Source: Gammaproteobacteria bacterium
GTDB lineage: Bacteria > Pseudomonadota > Gammaproteobacteria > JACKNK01
Direction of reading: 5' to 3'
NCBI GenBank assembly: GCA_024234895.1
Contig: JACKNJ010000002.1
Coordinates: 129,001 to 193,000 of the forward strand
DNA length: 64,000 nucleotides
Shown: positions 58,473-64,000 of the stretch, in pieces
How positions within the stretch are numbered: the first letter of the stretch is position 1
Layout: the number at the start of each line of letters is the position of its first letter
Made by a program: the position numbers and the translations under genes
The notes under the pieces: generated by a model
What the model was told of the DNA's origin: nothing
Seen by the model: the letters and a program-made list of their open reading frames with translations, nothing else
The model's database searches: none

Positions 58473-59687
58473 TCACCCGCCCGCAACCGGGCGCACCCGC
58501 GACGCAACTTCACCAGCCCGCTCGCGCGCGGTCCCGACCGTTTCCGCATAGGCCAGCGCGACCCCCATGCGCCGACGGGGGAACGACACCGGCTTGCCAA
58601 ACAGACGCAGTTCGGAACCCGGCACCTGCAAGGCCTCGGCAACCCCCTCGAAGGCGATGCCTTCCTGATCGAGTTGCCCGTAGATCACCGCGCTCGCCCC
58701 CGGCGCACGCAGGCGCGTGTCGACCGGCAGGCCGAGAATCGCGCGGGCGTGCAGTTCAAACTCGTTCTGCCACTGGCTGACCATGGTGACCATGCCGGTG
58801 TCGTGCGGACGCGGGCTGACCTCGCTGAACCAGACGTGATCGCCCTTCACGAACAGCTCGACCCCGAACAGGCCGCGCCCACCGAGGTTGCCCGTCACCG
58901 CCCGCGCGATTTCCCGCGCCCGCCTGTGCGCCTCCGCACTCATCGGTTGCGGCTGCCAGGATTCGACGTAATCGCCCTGCTTCTGGATGTGCCCGATCGG
59001 GTCGCAGAAGTAGGTTTCCACCTCGCCCGACTCGCCAACGGCACGCACGGTCAGCAGCGTGATCTCGTAATCGAAGTCGATCATCTCCTCGACGATCACC
59101 CGGCCCCGGTTCACGCGCCCGCCGGACATCGCGTAATCCCAGGCACCGGCGACATCATCCGGCCCGTGGATGGTCGACTGCCCCTTGCCGGACGAGGACA
59201 TCACCGGCTTGACGATGCACGGGTAGCCGACGCCGCCGTCGATGGCCTGGATGAGTTGCGCCAGCGATTCCGCGAAGGCGTAGCGCGAGGTCGGCAATGC
59301 CAGTTCCTCGGCGGCGAGACGGCGGATGCCCTCGCGATTCATGGTCAGCTGCGTCGCGCGCGCGGTGGGGATGACTTCGGCCAGCCCCTCGGCCTCGATC
59401 TCGGCGAGCATGTCGGTGGCGATGGCCTCGATCTCCGGCACGATCAGGGCCGGGCGCTCCTGCTCGACCAGCGCCTTCAAGGCCTGCGGGTCGGCCATGT
59501 CGATCACATGCGCGCGGTGCGCGACCTGGTGGCCGGGCGCGTTCGGATAGCGGTCGACCGCGACCACCTCCACGCCCAGGCGCTGCAAGGCGATGATGAC
59601 TTCCTTGCCGAGTTCGCCGGCGCCAAGCAGCATGACTCGGGTGCAGGAGTGACAAAGCGGGGTGCCGATACGCGTCGGTGCGGTCAT
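58473..59687 (-). CDS. purT: Phosphoribosylglycinamide formyltransferase 2
   Basis: 404 residues. ATP-grasp enzyme that formylates GAR using formate. Motifs VMLLGAGELGKEVIIALQRLGVEVVAVDRYPNAPGHQVAHR, PCIVKPVMSSSGKGQS and WFSEVSPRPHDTGMVTMVSQ. Convergent with fxsA, 12 bases between stops. Confidence 0.97.
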   Translation of the reverse strand: MTAPTRIGTPLCHSCTRVMLLGAGELGKEVIIALQRLGVEVVAVDRYPNAPGHQVAHRAHVIDMADPQALKALVEQERPALIVPEIEAIATDMLAEIEAEGLAEVIPTARATQLTMNREGIRRLAAEELALPTSRYAFAESLAQLIQAIDGGVGYPCIVKPVMSSSGKGQSTIHGPDDVAGAWDYAMSGGRVNRGRVIVEEMIDFDYEITLLTVRAVGESGEVETYFCDPIGHIQKQGDYVESWQPQPMSAEAHRRAREIARAVTGNLGGRGLFGVELFVKGDHVWFSEVSPRPHDTGMVTMVSQWQNEFELHARAILGLPVDTRLRAPGASAVIYGQLDQEGIAFEGVAEALQVPGSELRLFGKPVSFPRRRMGVALAYAETVGTARERAGEVASRVRPVAGG

Positions 59688-59719
59688 GTTTGAGTCCAGT
59701 CAGAGAATCCAGATCGTTC

Positions 59720-59784
59720 GCCGCAAAGACGCGAAGGCGCAAAGAGCATCCTTTCGATTCTTTGCGCCTTCGCGTCTTTGCGGC
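59720..59784. repeat. Perfect inverted repeat, arms of 25 bases
   Basis: Arm starting GCCGCAAAGACGCGAAGGCG (59720-59744) is inverted exactly at 59760-59784 around a 15-base spacer, in the gap before purT. Core GCGAAGGCGCAAAG recalls the ACGCGGAGTGCGCAG unit at 8885 and 9145, a common type of intergenic palindrome. Confidence 0.85.
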
Positions 59785-59791
59785 AGAGAAA

Positions 59792-60982
59792 TCAACCCGC
59801 CAGTCGGCTTTCCAGCATCGCGGACAGTTCCTGATCGGTCAGCACGATCGGGTTGGTCTTCATGCTGCTGCCGCGCGCGTTCGCAACCAGACGCGGGATG
59901 TCGTCACCGTGGATGCCGAAGTTCAGCAGGCCCGGCATGCACAGGCGCTTGGTCCAGTTATTCAGCGTGCCGATCAGCGCGGCGCGGGCCTCGGCCCCCT
60001 TGAGGTGGCGGTTGCCGCTCAGCACCCGGCCAAGTTCGGAATACTTCTCCAGGGCCGGATTCTGCGGTTCGCGCGCTTCCATCGCGGCGATGTTGGTCTC
60101 GGTCGCGACGCCGACCATGCAACCGCAGGCGACGCCGTGCGGAATCGGATGGAACGCGCCCAGCGGCGAGGCCAGCCCATGCACCGCGCCGAGGCCGGTC
60201 TGCGCCAGGCAGATGCCCGAAATCAGCGCCGCGTAGGCCATCGCATTGCGCCCGGCGGCAGCGCGCGGGCCGTCGTTGAGCCAGTCGAAGAACACGTCCC
60301 GAGCGCGCTGGATGGCCCCCAGGGCGAGGCTGTCGGTGAACGGGTTGGCCTTGGTGGACGTGTAGGACTCGATCAACTGCGTGAAACAGTCCATGCCGTT
60401 CGCGGCGATCAGTTCGCGCGGGCAGCTGGCCAGCAGTTCCGGATCGACCAGCGCGTATTCCGGCACCAGTCGCTCGTCACGGAACGATTTCTTGAAGCCG
60501 TTCGGGCCGTGCTGGCTGAGCACCGCGTTCTTGGTGGCCTCCGAGCCGGTCCCGGCCGTGGTCGGGCAGGCAATGAACGGCACGGCGGGGCCGTCGTAAG
60601 GCAGTTCCGGGCCGACGCCCTCCAGGTAATCCATGACGCTGTTGCCGACCCGCAACAGGCCGGCGATCGCCTTGCCGGCATCCAGCGCGCTGCCGCCACC
60701 GATGCCGACGACGCAGTCGATCCCAAGGTCGCGGAACTGCGCGACCGCCTCGTCGATCAGCTTCGGCGAGGGTTCGCCGCGCACCTTGACGTGCTCGAAG
60801 CCGATGTTGCGCGCGGCCAACTCCTGCTTGAGCCAGTCCCAGCGTTCGGAATTGCGGAAGAAACCACCCGTCACGAACAGGGCGTTGCGACCGTAACCGG
60901 CAATCAGATCGGGTAACTGGGCAAGGACCCCGTCGCCAAACACGATGCGGGGCAGACGGGCGATGGAAAACTTGTCGGTCAT
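59792..60982 (-). CDS. Iron-containing alcohol dehydrogenase family protein
   Basis: 396 residues. NAD-binding GIGGGSALDAGKA and TTAGTGSEATKNAV; metal-ligand region GMDCFTQLIESYTS and HGLASPLGAFHPIPHG with the ligand His residues. Substrate unknown; group III ADHs act on aldehydes or alcohols. Overlaps the monooxygenase-like gene by 4 bases, suggesting a joint role. Confidence 0.9.
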   Translation of the reverse strand: MTDKFSIARLPRIVFGDGVLAQLPDLIAGYGRNALFVTGGFFRNSERWDWLKQELAARNIGFEHVKVRGEPSPKLIDEAVAQFRDLGIDCVVGIGGGSALDAGKAIAGLLRVGNSVMDYLEGVGPELPYDGPAVPFIACPTTAGTGSEATKNAVLSQHGPNGFKKSFRDERLVPEYALVDPELLASCPRELIAANGMDCFTQLIESYTSTKANPFTDSLALGAIQRARDVFFDWLNDGPRAAAGRNAMAYAALISGICLAQTGLGAVHGLASPLGAFHPIPHGVACGCMVGVATETNIAAMEAREPQNPALEKYSELGRVLSGNRHLKGAEARAALIGTLNNWTKRLCMPGLLNFGIHGDDIPRLVANARGSSMKTNPIVLTDQELSAMLESRLAG

Positions 60983-61290
60983 TCGTCGGTCTTGCAGTGG
61001 TTCGGGCAGACCCCGAGCATCGGCTCCCCGCGACGCGGCTGGGCCATCCAGTTGGCGACAGTGTCGCGCCAGAGCTCGTAATGGCGTGTCTGCTTGTGGG
61101 CAGCGGCATCCTCGGGGGTCTTGTAGGCCTCGTAGAGGATGAAGCGGGTGCCGTCGTCGGGATCGCGCAACACGTCGAAGCGCAGGCAACCCGGCTCCTG
61201 CACGGAATGTTCGTGATTGACCTTGGTGGCCTTCATGAAGTCGTCGACGCGATCGGCGACGACATGGACATGAACGAGCGTGACGTACAT
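60979..61290 (-). CDS. ABM-domain monooxygenase-like protein
   Basis: 103 residues with the antibiotic-biosynthesis-monooxygenase fold (MYVTLVHVHVVADRVDDFMKATKVNHEHSVQEPGCLRFDVLRDPDDGTRFILYEAYKTPEDAAAHKQTRHY). LsrG-like isomerases share this fold. The unusual tail VCPNHCKTDE has two Cys. Coupled to the iron alcohol dehydrogenase. Confidence 0.85.
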   Translation of the reverse strand: MYVTLVHVHVVADRVDDFMKATKVNHEHSVQEPGCLRFDVLRDPDDGTRFILYEAYKTPEDAAAHKQTRHYELWRDTVANWMAQPRRGEPMLGVCPNHCKTDE

Positions 61291-61335
61291 GGCGTGCTCC
61301 CGGCGGGTCGGCTTCGTCCGCCCGGTGCGGACGAA

Positions 61336-62985
61336 TCAGATCTGCGGATTCAGGTCCGGGAGTTTACGGGCCGCGAGGCGGTCCTGTCTGCGCTGACGGC
61401 GGGAGATCAACACCCGCCGCAGCAGGGCGCGGAAGGCCCGCTTCCACTCCGGCACATCGATACGGCCAGCGCCGTAGGCGGCCGCGTCCAGCTGCGCGAA
61501 CAGGTCGCGGACGTGTTCCCGATCAAGGCGCGGACGCATGCCATGCAGCGCGTCCGCGATCGAACTCAACGAGGAATTCGCCGGCAGCCGCAGATAGCGG
61601 CAGGCGAAACGGCGCAGCACGCGACACAGTCCGCGAGCATCCTCGGCTTCCTTGACGCAACGCAGGCATTGGCTGATGCGATAGAAGGCGCCGGCGTGCT
61701 CGACGACCTGGCGTACCGCCGGATTCCGGCCGGCAATCTGCAAAGGCCCCTTGAGGCGGTGCGCGGCCTGGGAGCGCAATCCGCTCTGCCATTCACTGAC
61801 CCGGCGAGACCAGGTCACACGGGTCCAGCCAAGATCGTCCTCGGCCCAGCCGCCGCGTCCGCGCGAGAGCCACCACATGAACGCCCCGGTGCCGAGCAGG
61901 AGCAGCAGCACTGGCAACCAGAACATCTTGAGGTCGTGACTCAGGCGGTAATCGTCGCTGAAGAATTCGGAGTGCAGCGGCTTGCCGTCCTCGCCCAGCA
62001 CCGCCTCGCCGACCGCGCTGAAATGCATGCCGGACCAGACCGCGCGGGCCAGACGATGCCGCTGGGTGTCCCAATAGGCGATATCGAGAACCGGCATGCT
62101 CAGCGCGCCGGCGCGTTGCGGGATGACGGTGAACGACTCGACGCGCGTGCCTTCCAGGGTCTTGCCGTCGTGGCCGATCTTCTGGCTCAGGCGCGGACGC
62201 TCCGGATAGAACTTGAAATCGTCGCTGATCAGCAGCGGCTCGATCGCCGGCAGCTGCGCGCCCGTCATGCCTTTCGCGGACATGGTCACGGTCAGCGTGA
62301 ACGGCTCACCCACGCGCATGTTGCGGCTGGCGTCATGCCGACCGTGGATGCTCAGGTCAGTCAGCGGCAGCCAGGGCTTGAGGCCCGGATCGGCGGGCAA
62401 CACACCCATCTCGACCGCTGCGCTGGTCAGTTTGGTGACACTGCCGCCCTGGTCGCCGACCCGCACCTTGACCTGCGTGCCGGGAATCACCACCCCGCCG
62501 GCCTTGAACGGCGTCACCGCGTAGCGCACCTCGGTCACGATGCGACGGTCATCACCCTTGCCGCGCGCATAGGCACGCGGGCCGTCGAGCTGCTCGACCG
62601 CCGCGCCGTCGATACGTGGCATCGCGATGTCAATGGTGGCGAGGTTGTCATCCGATACGACACGCACGGCGTAGATGGACGGCTGCAACAGGTAGGGCGC
62701 AGGCTGACTCAGTTCGACTTCGATACCGGGGGGAACGTGCTTGCGTGCCGAGGGTGCCGCCCAGGTGTTGGCGGGCGCGTTGACCTGCGGATTGCGGGTC
62801 GCGGGACCGGTGGCTCGCTGCTGCGTCGGGGGATATCCGTAGGGTTGCGCACCGGGATAGGCCGGCGGCCAGCCGAAGGCCCGCGCCTCCATGGCGGTGA
62901 TCAGGAGGAGCCCTCCGAGCACAGTTTGAGCCCACAAAATCCACCCTGACCGGTGGCGCGCATGGATGGCGGCAGTGTTGCTCAA
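61336..62985 (-). CDS. BatD-like exported membrane protein
   Basis: 549 residues from TTG 62983-62985, which has GGGAG nine bases before it and lets a signal peptide (LGGLLLITAMEARA) fall early. Repeated Ig-like beta domains (EVELSQPAPYLLQPSIYAVRV, VGEPFTLTVTMSAKGMTG), one helix near 375 (FWLPVLLLLLGTGAFMWWL) and an Arg-rich cytoplasmic tail. Layout matches BatD of oxygen-tolerance operons, but no batABCE or MoxR gene is present, so the assignment is tentative. Confidence 0.75.
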   Translation of the reverse strand: MSNTAAIHARHRSGWILWAQTVLGGLLLITAMEARAFGWPPAYPGAQPYGYPPTQQRATGPATRNPQVNAPANTWAAPSARKHVPPGIEVELSQPAPYLLQPSIYAVRVVSDDNLATIDIAMPRIDGAAVEQLDGPRAYARGKGDDRRIVTEVRYAVTPFKAGGVVIPGTQVKVRVGDQGGSVTKLTSAAVEMGVLPADPGLKPWLPLTDLSIHGRHDASRNMRVGEPFTLTVTMSAKGMTGAQLPAIEPLLISDDFKFYPERPRLSQKIGHDGKTLEGTRVESFTVIPQRAGALSMPVLDIAYWDTQRHRLARAVWSGMHFSAVGEAVLGEDGKPLHSEFFSDDYRLSHDLKMFWLPVLLLLLGTGAFMWWLSRGRGGWAEDDLGWTRVTWSRRVSEWQSGLRSQAAHRLKGPLQIAGRNPAVRQVVEHAGAFYRISQCLRCVKEAEDARGLCRVLRRFACRYLRLPANSSLSSIADALHGMRPRLDREHVRDLFAQLDAAAYGAGRIDVPEWKRAFRALLRRVLISRRQRRQDRLAARKLPDLNPQI

Positions 62986-63278
62986 ACGAATCGGACTCCC
63001 AGGAGCTGGTGCGCGCGTCGCATGTTGTTTTATTTGGTTTTTCCGCCAGGGCGGGCGATGCAACGATAGCGGCCCAATCTAGTCCTCCGGGTACGGGTTT
63101 ACAAGGAGCAGGGGCAAGCTGCGTCAAACCCATGCAGCCATCCTCCTCGCAACCCGACGCGGATTGGCGCACGCGCCAAGTCGTTGCTATATCTCGGGAG
63201 GTGGATATCGCGCGGCGATACCCTGAGTCGATCACGGATGGAGCGTCGACGGAATCAACTGAGAGCCCGTAATCAGCA
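62986..63278. other. Divergent intergenic region
   Basis: 293 bases between two divergent genes; no further gene or clear regulatory motif recognised beyond presumed promoters. Confidence 0.4.
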
Positions 63279-64000
63279 ATGCCTTATCGATCGCCAGCCC
63301 AGTCCACTCCGATGCGCGTGCGCCTGGCCCCCCTGTGGCTGCTGAGCGCGGCCCTGTCCGCCACCCCCGCCGCAGGCGCCACCCCCGTCCACCCGCCAGT
63401 GGCCCCCAGGGCGCTGGCGGCATCCCCCGGCAGCGTCATGGAGCTGAGCGACTCGCCACTGGCGCAAGCCCTGCTCGCCCAGGACGGCGACGAAATCGAC
63501 GCCTACGACCTCTGGCGCCGTGTCACCCTCGATGTGTGCGAACGCCTGCCGACCCTGGCCGAGGTCGCCTGTATCGAAGGCAACGGCGGCGCGATTCCGA
63601 CCGGGCTGGCGGTGCGCACCTGGTCGTATGGCGGCGAATCGGGGAGCTGCCCGAGTTTCACCGGCGTGCTCAACAACTGTCTGCATTCCGAGGCATTCGC
63701 GGAGAAGGTCGCGACCTGGGCCGGCACCGACTTCGTCGCGCCGAACGAAAACACTGCCGGCGGCACCTTCGTGCGGCGCTACTTCGTTGACAGCACCGAC
63801 ACCGGTTCCGGTGACCTGCGCGTCGATGGCGAACGCCTGGTGTATTTCGGTCGCTATATCAACGACGGCGCTATCACCGATGCCGGTGACTGCCTGCGTA
63901 CCGCTGCTCTTGGGGAATTCAGCTACACCTCCGGCAGCACCACGCAGACGCTCGCCACCTGGCTAGCCAGCGGCGATCTTGATCTCGACAGCGCCTGGAT
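63279..64000 (+). CDS. Unrecognised secreted protein, cut by the window end
   Basis: Frame open from ATG 63279 (a second ATG at 63312 fits a signal peptide better: MRVRLAPLWLLSAALSATPAAGA) to the right edge; 240 codons visible. Mature part has several Cys (VCERLPTLAEVACIEGNGG, SCPSFTGVLNNCLHS, DAGDCLRTA) and aromatic, acidic, beta-like stretches (VRRYFVDSTDTGSGDLRVDG). No family recognised. Confidence 0.65.
   Translation, partial: MPYRSPAQSTPMRVRLAPLWLLSAALSATPAAGATPVHPPVAPRALAASPGSVMELSDSPLAQALLAQDGDEIDAYDLWRRVTLDVCERLPTLAEVACIEGNGGAIPTGLAVRTWSYGGESGSCPSFTGVLNNCLHSEAFAEKVATWAGTDFVAPNENTAGGTFVRRYFVDSTDTGSGDLRVDGERLVYFGRYINDGAITDAGDCLRTAALGEFSYTSGSTTQTLATWLASGDLDLDSAW

Overview
The window is a GC-rich, gene-dense proteobacterial chromosome segment. 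Gene orders such as rpoZ-spoT, cutA-dsbD-aroQ-accB-accC and the ubiTUV genes point to a gammaproteobacterium, probably a facultatively anaerobic denitrifier related to Chromatiales/Ectothiorhodospiraceae; the genus cannot be fixed from the sequence alone. I see no tRNA, rRNA, CRISPR array, prophage or complete insertion sequence. The most distinctive part, about 5.2-36.5 kb, is an anaerobic nitrogen-oxide respiration island. Layout: (1) 0-5.1 kb, housekeeping genes on the plus strand: pdxH, an ODP-like diiron/MBL protein, a signal-peptidase-like protein lacking its catalytic residues, a methyltransferase, a DUF4124-glutaredoxin and sdaA. (2) 5.2-8.5 kb, a DNR-type Crp/Fnr regulator divergent from norC-norB (nitric oxide reductase), with a perfect TTGAC-N4-GTCAA box between them. 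(3) 8.4-9.3 kb, non-coding sequence packed with hairpin repeats, including a candidate miniature element with terminal inverted repeats. (4) 9.3-23.1 kb, a minus-strand run of about 15 nearly overlapping genes: a pentaheme NapC-like quinol dehydrogenase, a diheme cytochrome c, a divergent NapA-family molybdoenzyme, two NapG-like and two NapH-like iron-sulfur proteins, two unrecognised proteins, NapF, and then the oxygen-independent ubiquinone hydroxylation genes ubiT, ubiU and ubiV. (5) 23.2-28.4 kb, plus strand: narX-narL-moaA-nnrS. (6) 28.6-36.4 kb, a canonical napFDAGHBC operon, a small exported protein and a second moaA. (7) 36.4-36.6 kb, a 35-residue membrane peptide with its own FNR/DNR-like box. 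(8) 36.7-64 kb, housekeeping and mixed genes: fetAB, ridA, spoT-rpoZ, a periplasmic MBL hydrolase, hemH, a pseudouridine synthase, an orphan antitoxin, hicAB, hemN, a PduO-type adenosyltransferase, a fatty-acid desaturase, a hydantoinase-like gene, accC-accB-aroQ, dsbD-cutA, fxsA, purT, an iron alcohol dehydrogenase, a BatD-like protein and a truncated secreted protein. How it fits together: NarX/NarL would sense nitrate and the DNR protein nitric oxide. Boxes of the TTGAC/T-N4-GTCAA type lie before norCB/dnr, the nap-like superoperon, napF and the 35-residue peptide, suggesting one anaerobic regulon. Quinol made without oxygen by UbiTUV would feed NapC/NapGH and so the periplasmic molybdoenzymes; MoaA supplies molybdopterin, HemN supplies heme without oxygen, and NorCB with NnrS handles nitric oxide. 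The strongest candidate for an undescribed system is the second Nap-like cluster joined to ubiTUV in one transcription unit.
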